Shown in pieces: positions 32,515 through 41,250 of a stretch of 49,826 nt of DNA. The stretch is from positions 1-49,826 of the forward strand of contig DATJAO010000044.1 in assembly GCA_035516175.1 (NCBI GenBank). Reading direction: 5' to 3'. The DNA is from DASPSR01 sp035516175. GTDB taxonomy: Bacteria > Nitrospirota > UBA9217. Position 1 is the first letter of the stretch, and each line of letters starts with the position of its first letter. Both the position numbers and the translations under genes were made by a program. The notes under the pieces are model-generated. The model was not told the DNA's origin. It made no database searches and saw nothing but the letters and a program-made list of their open reading frames with translations.

Positions 32515-34239
32515 ATGCGCACTCTCCGTATTTCCATGGCCCAGATAAATACCACCGTTGGGGACCTCAAAGGCAACAGGGACAAGATCATCGATTACAT
32601 CAGGCGCGCACGGAAACTCGGTGCTGACCTGGTCGCTTTCACCGAGCTCACTGTGACGGGCTATCCACCTGAGGACCTGGTGCTCAAACCTCAGTTCGTC
32701 AAAGACAACCTACACACGCTTAGGGAGATCACGAAAGCCACCAGAGGTATCACGACAATTATTGGATTTGTTGACTCGAACGACCATATCCATGACGCGG
32801 CAGCGGTCATGAACAATGGAAAGCTCGTCCACGTTTATCACAAGATGCTACTCCCGAACTACGGTGTGTTCGACGAATACCGCTACTTCAAACCGGGTAA
32901 ACGTTACCCCATCATCACGGTCAAGGGTGTTAACATCGGGGTCAATGTGTGCGAAGACATCTGGTATGCGGACGGTCCGGCTCGCACCCAAGCGTTGGCA
33001 GGCGCTGAGATCATCATAACGATCAATGCATCGCCCTATCATAGAGGCAAGGGCAAGGAACGCATGCAGATGCTGGCTCTGCGAGCAAAAGAGAACAACG
33101 TCTATATTGTGTACACAAACACCGTGGGTGGGCAGGATGAGCTCGTGTTCGACGGTCACAGCATGATCCTGGACCCGAAGGGCAAATTACTTATAGCGGG
33201 AAAACAATTCGAAGAAGAGATGATCACCTCTGACATAAAGCTCCCCGGTCCACCTCGGCGAGGCGCAGATGTCACCTCAGAACTGATCCTCGATGAACAC
33301 AGGGATTTTATCGACTCCGTCGTCATCACGGACAAACCGGCATCAAAGAAAAAACCACTTTCACCTGTGCAAATCGTAAAACCGTATTCCATATGCGAAG
33401 AGGTCTACCGTGCGCTTGTGATCGGGACGAGGGACTACGTACGCAAGAACGGTTTCAAGGCTGTTGTCATCGGCCTCTCAGGTGGAATAGATTCTTCGCT
33501 CGTTGCTGCCATAGCTGTGGCTGCTATCGGGAAAGCGAACGTTGCCGGCGTGTTCATGCCGTCGCAATTCAGCTCGAATGAAAGCTGTGAGGACGCGTAC
33601 GAGCTTGCGCATAACCTCGGCATCAAAATACTGGAAATACCTATCAAGCAGGCGTTCGACTCATACTTGAGAACGCTCCGGAGCGTTTTTGCAAAAACCA
33701 GGCAGGATGTGACCGAAGAGAACATCCAGGCGCGCATCAGGGGCAATATCCTCATGGCGCTCTCGAACAAGTTCGGCTGGCTTGTGCTCACCACCGGCAA
33801 CAAGAGCGAGATGTCCGTAGGCTACGCCACGCTCTACGGCGATATGGCCGGTGGGTTCGCCGTGATCAAGGATGTTCCCAAGACCATGGTCTATGAGGTT
33901 TCGAAGTGCGTGAACCGGCTCGCGGGCAAGACAATTATCCCGAAACGCGTACTCGTCAAGGCGCCTACCGCTGAGCTTCGACCGAACCAGAAGGACAGCG
34001 ATTCGTTGCCCGTGTATCCCATCCTCGATCCGATCCTCAAGGCTTACGTGGAGGACGACAAAGAATTCGATGATATGCTCAGAATGGGCTTTGACCGGAA
34101 GACCGTTGAGCGCGTGATCCGGCTCGTGGATTCGAGCGAGTACAAGCGCCGCCAGACGCCCCCTGGCGTTAAGATCACGCCCCGCGCCCTGGGTAAGGAC
34201 AGAAGGTTCCCGATAACGAACAGATACAAAAGCTATTAA
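32515..34239 (+). CDS. nadE: Glutamine-dependent NAD+ synthetase
   Basis: A 574-aa two-domain enzyme that amidates nicotinic acid adenine dinucleotide to NAD+, using ammonia from glutamine. The N-terminal nitrilase domain has the triad E44 (AFTELTVTGYPPED), K110 (VYHKMLLPNYG) and C146 (NVCEDIW). The C-terminal synthetase has the PP-loop VIGLSGGIDSSLVAAIA and LTTGNKSEMSVGYATLYGDMAGGFAVIKD. The start at ATG 32515 is fixed by GGAG 5 nt upstream and gives the usual MRxLRISMAQINTTVGDL opening. Co-orientation with larC may be coincidental, although both routes use nicotinic acid adenine dinucleotide (LarB, NadE). Confidence 0.97.
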   Translation: MRTLRISMAQINTTVGDLKGNRDKIIDYIRRARKLGADLVAFTELTVTGYPPEDLVLKPQFVKDNLHTLREITKATRGITTIIGFVDSNDHIHDAAAVMNNGKLVHVYHKMLLPNYGVFDEYRYFKPGKRYPIITVKGVNIGVNVCEDIWYADGPARTQALAGAEIIITINASPYHRGKGKERMQMLALRAKENNVYIVYTNTVGGQDELVFDGHSMILDPKGKLLIAGKQFEEEMITSDIKLPGPPRRGADVTSELILDEHRDFIDSVVITDKPASKKKPLSPVQIVKPYSICEEVYRALVIGTRDYVRKNGFKAVVIGLSGGIDSSLVAAIAVAAIGKANVAGVFMPSQFSSNESCEDAYELAHNLGIKILEIPIKQAFDSYLRTLRSVFAKTRQDVTEENIQARIRGNILMALSNKFGWLVLTTGNKSEMSVGYATLYGDMAGGFAVIKDVPKTMVYEVSKCVNRLAGKTIIPKRVLVKAPTAELRPNQKDSDSLPVYPILDPILKAYVEDDKEFDDMLRMGFDRKTVERVIRLVDSSEYKRRQTPPGVKITPRALGKDRRFPITNRYKSY

Positions 34240-34514
34240 AAGGTTCTCTTTTCACTGCAAAGCAGCGAAGATCGCGTCGGGCACCATGAAATAAGAAGGC
34301 CGTCTTTGCGAGTCGCAGGCGAAACAATCCCGGCTTTCAAAAGATGTTAACTCGAATTCGCTTTGTCAGTAAATGCCTCGCAATGACATCTGAAAACCTT
34401 CGTGACCGGAACCTGCGCTTGGCCCAACCGGGGAGCCTCTGCATTGGATAAATGACATTACAGAGATTCTCTTTCGCGTCCTTGGCGCCTTCACGGTAAA
34501 CTGTTCTACCCTAT
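34240..34514. other. Intergenic stretch with inverted palindromic repeat
   Basis: No gene is apparent. The stretch contains the repeat at 34303-34388. TAAACT (34497-34502) could be a -10 box for rsmI with a leader of about 6 nt, but the -35 match is poor. Confidence 0.45.
34303..34388. repeat. Dispersed palindromic repeat, paired copies in inverted orientation
   Basis: TTGCGAG (34307-34313) and CTCGCAA (34378-34384) are exact inverted arms. The left arm continues TCGCAGGCGAAACAATCCC and the right is followed by TGACAT, matching both ends of the repeat at 30822-30851. It is a degenerate element, probably non-coding and non-autonomous. Confidence 0.5.
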
Positions 34515-35342
34515 ATGTCTATCGGAACTCTCTACATAGTTGCCACACCCATCGGGAACCTGGAAGACATCACCCTCCGGGCGATCCGCGTGCTGAGGGA
34601 AGTTGACCTTATCGCTGCCGAAGACACGCGTCATACCAGGCATCTCCTTGACCGTTATGAGATCGAAACTCAGCTCACCAGCTACCATGACCACAACAAA
34701 GAGGAAAAAGCACCGATTCTCATTGCACAGATACTTGAAGGCAAGAGTATGGCTCTCGTGTCCGATGCGGGAACACCCGGCATATCTGATCCCGGTTATT
34801 TCCTCATCAACCTAGCTGTAGACCAAAAAATTCCCATAGCCCCCATCCCCGGCGCAACCGCGGCCATTGCAGCACTCTCCATATCAGGCCTTCCGACAGA
34901 CAGTTTCGTGTTCGAAGGATTTCTCCCTGCCAAACACGGTGCCCGCCTTAAACGCCTTCAGAAGCTTTCACAGGAAGAACGCACCATCATTTTCTACGAA
35001 GCTCCGCACAAGATCATCAAGACCATCGAGGACATGCACGGAGTCTTCGGCGACCGTCGAGCTGTCGTGACCCGTGAACTTACCAAAATACATGAGGAAA
35101 CGATTCGCGGGACGCTTTCGGACATCCTCACGCGCTTACACAGAGGAACGATCAAGGGCGAATTCACGATTATCGTGCATGGCGCTTCAGCAGAACCGCA
35201 GAAGCAGGATATCGATACAGCCGAGTATCTCAAAAACCTGATAATCCACCGCGGCCTGAGCAAGAAGGAAGCTATTTCAGTCGCCGCTGAGGAACTCGGC
35301 ATTCCGAAAAAGAACGTGTACAGGGAAAGTTTGAAAATATAA
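34515..35342 (+). CDS. rsmI: 16S rRNA (cytidine-1402-2'-O)-methyltransferase RsmI
   Basis: A 275-aa SAM-dependent methyltransferase of the tetrapyrrole-methylase fold. It 2'-O-methylates C1402 of 16S rRNA. It begins GTLYIVATPIGNLEDITLRA and has AAEDTRHTRHLLDRY, MALVSDAGTPGISDPGY, IPGATAAIAALSISGLPTDSFVFEGFLP and FYEAPHKIIKTIEDM, all standard RsmI blocks at full length. No Shine-Dalgarno sequence stands before ATG 34515. Confidence 0.96.
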   Translation: MSIGTLYIVATPIGNLEDITLRAIRVLREVDLIAAEDTRHTRHLLDRYEIETQLTSYHDHNKEEKAPILIAQILEGKSMALVSDAGTPGISDPGYFLINLAVDQKIPIAPIPGATAAIAALSISGLPTDSFVFEGFLPAKHGARLKRLQKLSQEERTIIFYEAPHKIIKTIEDMHGVFGDRRAVVTRELTKIHEETIRGTLSDILTRLHRGTIKGEFTIIVHGASAEPQKQDIDTAEYLKNLIIHRGLSKKEAISVAAEELGIPKKNVYRESLKI

Positions 35343-35680
35343 ACGCTGTCATATAGTATATTATTCGTAGATTGACATCGTCCGAGGAACCTATTAATTT
35401 TGCGATTGGACATCTTTTTCATATTTCAGTGCTCCTTGTAGTATCAGCACGTGGATTAAGCTTATTGTTTTGCTCAAGCCTTGATTCATTATTCAAAGCC
35501 GTTTCCCAAAGTATAGAAAAGCAAGTATCGTTCATACTGTGTGCAGTATAAGTCTTTTTCTTATTGGTTTGTTGCCTTAAAAATAAGGTGGTCCGATGTT
35601 ACACCAAAAGCAGATGGCGTTTGTAGGAATTTACAATCTGCCTAATCTGCCAATTGATGTACATGCTAACGAGGTGTGCC
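35343..35680. other. AT-rich intergenic stretch of about 340 bp
   Basis: No gene is seen. A possible promoter is TTGACA (35373-35378), 16 bp, TTAATT. The hairpin ATACTG-TGTG-CAGTAT (about 35538-35553) is followed by AAGTCTTTTTCTT, which could be a weak terminator for rsmI or an operator-like palindrome. Confidence 0.4.
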
Positions 35681-36805
35681 ATGTCCAAAGTCTTCTTCTC
35701 TAGCGCTCGTACTCTTAGATGGAATTATGAACACAGCGTTCCCGGTAAGCTCGAGACCCTCCTCGAGATGATGAAATTCTCCGAACGGTTCGAAGAAGAC
35801 GAATGGATAGCAATCAAAACCCATTGGGGATCTCACGGCGCATTCAGGATCATTCCGCCGGTCTTGATCCGAAAGGCAGTACAAGCTATTAAGGCAATCG
35901 GAGCCAAACCGTTCATTACGGACACGGTCAGGATCATGGGGCTCGACTATATCGAAGTTGCGAACCAGAACGGCCTGAACCACCTCTCCTGTGGCGCGCC
36001 GGTGGTGCTTGCTGACGGGCTTTATGGCAAGGACAGCATCCTGGTTAAGGCAGGCCCAATCCTTGGGGACATCGCTGTTGCCTCAACAATCTACGATGTA
36101 CCGGCCATGGTCGTCTGCTCCCATACAAAGGGCCACATCAACGCTGGCTATGCGGGTGCCATCAAGAACCTTGCCATGGGCTGCGTGAGCTCGCGCCACC
36201 GCGAGCATGGATGGAAAAAGGGACGAGGCGGCATGCACTGCCACGGAGAGATGGGGCTCCGATGGAACCCCGAGATCTGTACATTCTGCGAGCAGTGCAA
36301 GAACATCTGCCCGCTCCACGCCATCGATTTCAAGGAAGGCGCGTTTGTTGTTGACGAAAATAACTGCTGGCACTGCGGCCGATGCAGCCGTGTGTGCCAG
36401 GAAGGCGCCCTCACTCTACCCCAGGATGACGTGACTTTTCAGAAAAGTTTGGCCGAAGCTGCGGCAGCGGTGCTCTCCACGTTCAAAAAAGGGAAGGTCG
36501 TGTACATTAACTTCCTGCAGCAGATCCAGCCTGAGTGCGATTGCATGCCTGTTGCAGACGTGCCGGTAATCCAGGACCAGGGCATCATGATCTCCGACGA
36601 CATCGTGGCAATCGAGCAGGCATCACTCAATATGCTCAAAGCCGCGCCCCCCCTTCCCCAGTCCGCCGTGGAAGAAGCAGGAATCAAACCTGGCGACGAC
36701 ATCATGTCCAGGCTCAATCCCCGGCCCATGCAGATCCAAATCGATGAGGCGGAGAGGCTGGGACTTGGGACGAAGAGGTATGAGCTGGTGAAGGTAGAAC
36801 CGTGA
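35681..36805 (+). CDS. DUF362 protein with two [4Fe-4S] ferredoxin motifs
   Basis: A 374-aa cytoplasmic protein. The N-terminal ~190 residues are DUF362-like: WIAIKTHWGSHGAFRIIPP, GAKPFITDTVRIMGLDYIEVANQNG and CSHTKGHINAGYAGAIKNLAMGCVSSRHRE. Two ferredoxin motifs follow at about 205-250: CTFCEQCKNICP and CWHCGRCSRVCQ. A C-terminal ~110-residue extension contains ECDCMP. Proteins of this kind are usually described as Fe-S redox proteins with unknown partners. ATG 35681 follows GAGGTG by 4 nt. Close neighbours (pyk, rsmI) give no functional hint. Confidence 0.85.
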   Translation: MSKVFFSSARTLRWNYEHSVPGKLETLLEMMKFSERFEEDEWIAIKTHWGSHGAFRIIPPVLIRKAVQAIKAIGAKPFITDTVRIMGLDYIEVANQNGLNHLSCGAPVVLADGLYGKDSILVKAGPILGDIAVASTIYDVPAMVVCSHTKGHINAGYAGAIKNLAMGCVSSRHREHGWKKGRGGMHCHGEMGLRWNPEICTFCEQCKNICPLHAIDFKEGAFVVDENNCWHCGRCSRVCQEGALTLPQDDVTFQKSLAEAAAAVLSTFKKGKVVYINFLQQIQPECDCMPVADVPVIQDQGIMISDDIVAIEQASLNMLKAAPPLPQSAVEEAGIKPGDDIMSRLNPRPMQIQIDEAERLGLGTKRYELVKVEP

Positions 36806-36899
36806 AAATAGATATCAGGGAACAAATGACAGAAGCCTGATAAAATATGCTATATTTACGATAATTCCTCGTAGTCTGTTCTCTGGCCTCGGAGGTCTC

Positions 36900-38327
36900 A
36901 TGCCCAAACGCACAAAAATCATCGCGACAATCGGCCCTGCAGCGAGCTCGTCAACGACCATAGCAAAGCTGATCCACGCGGGCATGGACGCGGCGCGGCT
37001 GAACTTCTCCCACGGTGACTGGAACGACCATACCAAGCGCATCAGACTCATCCGTCAGGAGGCGGAAAAGGCAGGAAAACAGATAGCTATCATCCAGGAC
37101 CTGCAGGGACCGAAGCTGCGCGTCGGCATGATGAAAGACGACGCCGTCACGCTCAGGCGTGGAGATAAAATTTCACTGACCGCGCGCAAAGTGCTCGGCA
37201 CGAGCCAGACCCTTCCCGTCACTTACCCTCGACTCGCAAAAGACCTGAAAACTGGATACACAGTCCTCCTAGACGACGGCAAGCTCGAGCTTAAAGTCAT
37301 AAAAAAAAGCTCGGCAGGCCTCCGCTGCAAGGTCATTCGCGGCGGCGTGCTGAGGAGCCACAAAGGAGTGAACCTGCCGGGCGCAAACCTTTCGCTTCCC
37401 TCCCTCTCTCACAAAGACAAGGCAGATCTCCGATTCGGCATCGCTCAGGGTGTGGACTATATCGCTCTCTCGTTCGTGCGCACTGCCAATGACATCAGCG
37501 CCACGCGTCTTTTCCTGAAAGCACACGGCGCGGACATCCCGATCATCGCGAAGATAGAAAAACCCGAGGCCATTCAGAACCTTGACGAGATCATTAACGC
37601 CGCTGATGGGATCATGGTCGCAAGGGGCGACCTCGGTGTGGAGATGCCGCCCGAACAGGTGCCGCTTCTCCAGAAGAAGATCATCGAAGCCTGCAACCGG
37701 GGTGAAAAGCCGGTGATCACTGCCACACAGATGCTCGAAAGCATGATCGAGAACCCTCAACCCACGCGGGCCGAGGCGTCAGATGTGGCGAACGCCATCC
37801 TCGACGGTACTGACTGTGTCATGCTCTCAGGCGAGACCGCGATGGGCAAATATCCGGTCCAGGCTGTGGAGGTCATGGCGAGAATCTCCGCGCAGGCAGA
37901 GATGTCGCTTTCCCCCATTCCGCCGGACAGTCAGATTTCCGGCCCTGATGAGAGCGTCGCCCATGCTGCCTGCCGCGCCGCGGAGGAGCAGCAGGCACAG
38001 GCGATCGTAACCTTTACCCAGTCCGGCTCCACGGCCCTCATGGTCTCTAAGCATCGGCCCAGGATGCGCATCATCGCACCGACGCCCTTCGAATTGGTTG
38101 CCAGAAAGATGTCGCTCTACTGGGGCGTAACACCGATCATCCTGAAAACCAAACGCACCACCGACAACATGATTGCGAGCGTCGAGCGCGCTATGCACTT
38201 TGGCAGGCTCGTGAGGCGGCACGACCTCATTGTGATCACCGCCGGCGTACCCATCGGCGTTGCCGGCAGCACGAACATGATGAAAATCCATCGCGTCGGC
38301 GAGGTGAAGGGCCTGGAATCACGGTAG
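36900..38327 (+). CDS. pyk: Pyruvate kinase
   Basis: A 475-aa glycolytic enzyme transferring phosphate from phosphoenolpyruvate to ADP. It starts KRTKIIATIGPAASS, has MDAARLNFSHGDWNDH (catalytic arginine), IIAKIEKPEAIQNLDEII with the catalytic lysine, GIMVARGDLGVEMP with metal-binding acidic residues, and the signature CMLSGETAMGKYPVQAVEVM. The C-terminal regulatory domain is complete. A strong GGAGG stands 7 nt before the ATG. Confidence 0.97.
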   Translation: MPKRTKIIATIGPAASSSTTIAKLIHAGMDAARLNFSHGDWNDHTKRIRLIRQEAEKAGKQIAIIQDLQGPKLRVGMMKDDAVTLRRGDKISLTARKVLGTSQTLPVTYPRLAKDLKTGYTVLLDDGKLELKVIKKSSAGLRCKVIRGGVLRSHKGVNLPGANLSLPSLSHKDKADLRFGIAQGVDYIALSFVRTANDISATRLFLKAHGADIPIIAKIEKPEAIQNLDEIINAADGIMVARGDLGVEMPPEQVPLLQKKIIEACNRGEKPVITATQMLESMIENPQPTRAEASDVANAILDGTDCVMLSGETAMGKYPVQAVEVMARISAQAEMSLSPIPPDSQISGPDESVAHAACRAAEEQQAQAIVTFTQSGSTALMVSKHRPRMRIIAPTPFELVARKMSLYWGVTPIILKTKRTTDNMIASVERAMHFGRLVRRHDLIVITAGVPIGVAGSTNMMKIHRVGEVKGLESR

Positions 38328-38359
38328 CTACTGTTAAGAGCATTATGGCCCAGGTATGG

Positions 38360-38365
38360 TATAAT
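38360..38365 (+). promoter_or_regulatory. Extended -10 promoter between pyk and the CBS gene
   Basis: TGGTATAAT (TATAAT at 38360-38365) is a good extended -10 box; no clear -35 is needed. Transcription from about 38372 would enter the hairpin at 38382-38410 almost at once. Confidence 0.55.
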
Positions 38366-38381
38366 TAACCTTTATGTAATG

Positions 38382-38415
38382 CCCGCACCAGTTTGGCAAA
38401 CATAGGCGGGTTTTT
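38382..38415 (+). terminator. Intrinsic terminator/attenuator upstream of the CBS gene
   Basis: CCCGC (38382-38386) pairs with GCGGG (38406-38410) around an inner GTTT-GGC-AAAC hairpin, followed by TTTTT. It can end pyk transcription, and also lies within the predicted 80-nt leader of the CBS gene. Confidence 0.65.
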
Positions 38416-38451
38416 CGATTTTTAAACCACTACAATGCGGAGGTAATGAAT

Positions 38452-38883
38452 ATGAAAGTACGGGCCTTACTCGATTCCAAAGGAAAAGACATCGTGTCCA
38501 TTGATGCCGACGGTTCAGTAGAGGATGCCATCCGGTCGATGCACTCCCGGAAGATCAGCGCGATCATGGTGACCGATCACGGCAAGACGGTAGGGATCTT
38601 CACGGAGAGAGACGTCGTACGATGCTACATATCTTCGGGCGGCAAGAGCTTTAAGGAAATCAAGGTCAAAGACGCCATGGTGAGCAATCTTATTGTCGCG
38701 GTCCCGGACGATGAAGTGCACGACATCGCGACAATCATGGTCGAAAAGAACATCCGCCATTTGCCTGTTATCGATAACCATAGAGTCATAGGAATGCTGT
38801 CGATCCGCGATATCATCCAGACACAGGTCAAAAAGCTTACTTCGGAGATCCATTATTTGAAAGACTATATAACCGGTTATTGA
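38452..38883 (+). CDS. CBS-domain-pair protein
   Basis: A 143-aa stand-alone protein of two CBS motifs (about residues 7-62 and 70-130): IVSIDADGSVEDAIRSMHSRKISAIMV, GIFTERDVVRCYIS, then DDEVHDIATIMVEKNIRHLPVIDNHRVIGMLSIRDI. Such Bateman modules sense adenine nucleotides or similar ligands, often regulating a partner protein. The second ATG (38452) is chosen because GGAGG is 8 nt upstream, whereas the first (38446) is only 2 nt away. The upstream promoter-terminator arrangement may control it. Confidence 0.9.
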   Translation: MKVRALLDSKGKDIVSIDADGSVEDAIRSMHSRKISAIMVTDHGKTVGIFTERDVVRCYISSGGKSFKEIKVKDAMVSNLIVAVPDDEVHDIATIMVEKNIRHLPVIDNHRVIGMLSIRDIIQTQVKKLTSEIHYLKDYITGY

Positions 38884-38992
38884 TTACGGATAGTTATACG
38901 GAACCCAGGAAGCCCCATCACGGCAACGTTCACACCCTTGCAACAAAACGGAAAATATCGGCCTATTGTCCCCGAAAAAGGTCCTCTTTTTT

Positions 38993-39022
38993 TTGCATTT
39001 TGTAGGACCACGGTGTTATAAT
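38993..39022 (+). promoter_or_regulatory. Promoter of the formate dehydrogenase operon, predicted leaderless
   Basis: TTGCAT (38993-38998), an 18-bp spacer and TATAAT (39017-39022), 8 nt before ATG 39031, with no Shine-Dalgarno sequence (the spacer reads TAACTCCT). Confidence 0.7.
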
Positions 39023-39030
39023 TAACTCCT

Positions 39031-41169
39031 ATGGAAAAGATTTCCACTACCTGTCCTTGGTGCGGCTGTGGATGCGGCCTGTACCTGCACGTTGAAAACA
39101 ATCTCATCACCGGCGTTTCTCCGAACCGCAATCACCCGGTAAATCACGGCACTCTTTGCGTCAAAGGCTGGAACTGCCACGAATTCGTTCGGCACCCTGA
39201 CCGCTTAACGACACCGCTCATCAAGGATGGCAAAACATCCTATCGGCGCGTGAGTTGGGAAGAAGGCCTCGGTGTGACCGCAGCGCGGCTCGCCGAAATC
39301 AAGAAACAACACGGCCCCGATGCCATCGGCATCCTGGGCTCCGCCAAGTGCACGAACGAGGACAACTTCGTACTTATGAAGTTCGCCCGTGCCGTCATTG
39401 GCACGAACAACGTCGACCACTGTGCACGGCTCTGCCATTCCTCAACTGTCGGCGGTCTGGCCGCCGCCTTCGGGTCCGGTGCCATGACGAACTCGATCGA
39501 TGAAATCAGGGATGCCAGGGTCATCTTCGTGATCGGATCGAACACCACAGAGCAGCACCCCATGATCGGGATGCACATGCTCGAGGCAAAGGACCGTGGC
39601 GCGACACTTATCGTGGCGGATCCCCGTCGCACGCAGATCGCCCAGTTCAGCCATCTCCATATGAGGCACAAGAGCGGCACTGACGTGGCGCTTTTGAACG
39701 CCATGATGCACGTGATCATCACTGAGGGGCTCGTGGACATTTCCTTCATCCGTCAGCGAACCGAGAACTTCGACGACTTTGAAAGTAGCGTCAGGGCTTA
39801 TACCCCCGAGGTTGCCGAAAGCATCACTTCGGTGCCTGCCGATGACATCCGCAAGGCAGCGCGGCTCTACGCATCTGAAAAGCGCTCCATGCTCTTTTAT
39901 TCCATGGGCATCACCCAGCACATCACCGGCGTGGACAACGTGCGTTCCTGCGCCAACCTCGTGATGCTCACTGCCCATATCGGCCAGCCTATGACAGGGT
40001 TGAACCCGCTCCGCGGCCAGAACAATGTGCAGGGGGCCTGCGATGTAGGCGCCCTTCCTGACGTCTATTCAGGGTACCAGAAGGTCGCCGACCCTGCGGC
40101 GAGAAAAAAGTTTGAGCTTGCCTGGTCGCGGACCCTGCCAGAGAAGCCCGGTCTCACGCTCACCGAGATGATCGACGGCATTCATGATGGAAAAATCCGC
40201 GCGCTCTATATCATGGGCGAGAATCCCGTGGTCTCCGATCCCGACGTGACCCACGTAAAAGAGGCCCTGGCAAAGCTAGAGTTCCTTGCTGTCCAGGACA
40301 TTTTCCCGTCCGACACCGCTGAATACGCACACGTGATCTTGCCGGCAGCCACATTCGCGGAAAAAGACGGCACCTTTACCAATACCGAGCGCCGCGTGCA
40401 AAAGATCAGAAAGGCCGTACCTCCTGCCGGCGAATCGAAACCGGACTATGAGATCATCTGCGAGCTGTCAAAACGCATGGGCTATGCCATGGACTACCGC
40501 GCGGCTCATGAGATCATGGAAGAGATTGCGATTCTAACGCCGTCCTACGGCGGCATTCTCCACCACCGGCTCGACGCGAATTTCGGGCTCCAGTGGCCCT
40601 GCCTCGGCATGGACCACCCGGGCACACCTTATTTGCATCGGAAGAAATTCACGCGCGGTATGGGCGCCTTCATCCCCGTAGAATTCATTCCACCGGCGGA
40701 ACCCACGAACGGCGAGTTTCCATTCATTCTGACCACGGGCAGGAGCTACTTCCACTACCACACCGGCACCATGTGTAGAAGAACCGCCACCCTCGAACGC
40801 GAAGAGCCTGAGTGCACAGCCGAGATCAATCCCGCTGATGCGGAGCGACTTGAGATCCGTGCGAACGAACCGGTGCGCATCAAATCGCGGCGCGGCAGCA
40901 TTGAAGTAAAAGCCCGGGTGACCGGAACTGTGCCGGAGGGGATCATTTTCATCCCTTTCCACTTCCGGGAAGCAGCAGTGAACCTGCTCACCATCAACGC
41001 CGTCGATCCGAATGCCAAGATCCCGGAGTTCAAGGTATGCGCCGTAGCTATCGAGCCCGTGCAGCGTAAGCCCGGTACGCGCCCGGCTCCCCCGCTCAGT
41101 TATTACGAGGGAATGAGGATCGGTCTCGATCTGTATATTCCCCCGGAAGAAATGTTGCCAATAAAATAA
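39031..41169 (+). CDS. fdhA: Formate dehydrogenase alpha subunit (cysteine type), molybdopterin enzyme
   Basis: A 712-aa Mo/W bis-MGD oxidoreductase that interconverts formate and CO2. The N-terminal [4Fe-4S] motif is TTCPWCGCGCGLYL with a later GTLCVKGWN. The metal ligand position is C in NVDHCARLCHSS, where E. coli FdhF has selenocysteine (CARVUHG); here the codon is TGC. R-H next to the ligand and RGQNNVQGACDVGALP are kept, and the C-terminal MGD-binding domain (LTTGRSYFHYHTGTM) is complete. No Tat signal is present, so it is cytoplasmic. It begins a three-gene unit with Fe-S and flavin subunits. Confidence 0.9.
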   Translation: MEKISTTCPWCGCGCGLYLHVENNLITGVSPNRNHPVNHGTLCVKGWNCHEFVRHPDRLTTPLIKDGKTSYRRVSWEEGLGVTAARLAEIKKQHGPDAIGILGSAKCTNEDNFVLMKFARAVIGTNNVDHCARLCHSSTVGGLAAAFGSGAMTNSIDEIRDARVIFVIGSNTTEQHPMIGMHMLEAKDRGATLIVADPRRTQIAQFSHLHMRHKSGTDVALLNAMMHVIITEGLVDISFIRQRTENFDDFESSVRAYTPEVAESITSVPADDIRKAARLYASEKRSMLFYSMGITQHITGVDNVRSCANLVMLTAHIGQPMTGLNPLRGQNNVQGACDVGALPDVYSGYQKVADPAARKKFELAWSRTLPEKPGLTLTEMIDGIHDGKIRALYIMGENPVVSDPDVTHVKEALAKLEFLAVQDIFPSDTAEYAHVILPAATFAEKDGTFTNTERRVQKIRKAVPPAGESKPDYEIICELSKRMGYAMDYRAAHEIMEEIAILTPSYGGILHHRLDANFGLQWPCLGMDHPGTPYLHRKKFTRGMGAFIPVEFIPPAEPTNGEFPFILTTGRSYFHYHTGTMCRRTATLEREEPECTAEINPADAERLEIRANEPVRIKSRRGSIEVKARVTGTVPEGIIFIPFHFREAAVNLLTINAVDPNAKIPEFKVCAVAIEPVQRKPGTRPAPPLSYYEGMRIGLDLYIPPEEMLPIK

Positions 41170-41250
41170 AATGGGAAATGCGAAATGTTAAAATAACAGC
41201 TGAATACTTTTCCCCTTTTTTCATTTTGCTCTCTTTAAATTGAGTCGTTC

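Noticed and set aside
39409..39450. Possible selenocysteine in formate dehydrogenase
   Set aside because: The metal-ligand codon in CARLCHSS is TGC, so this enzyme is the cysteine form; no in-frame TGA exists there.
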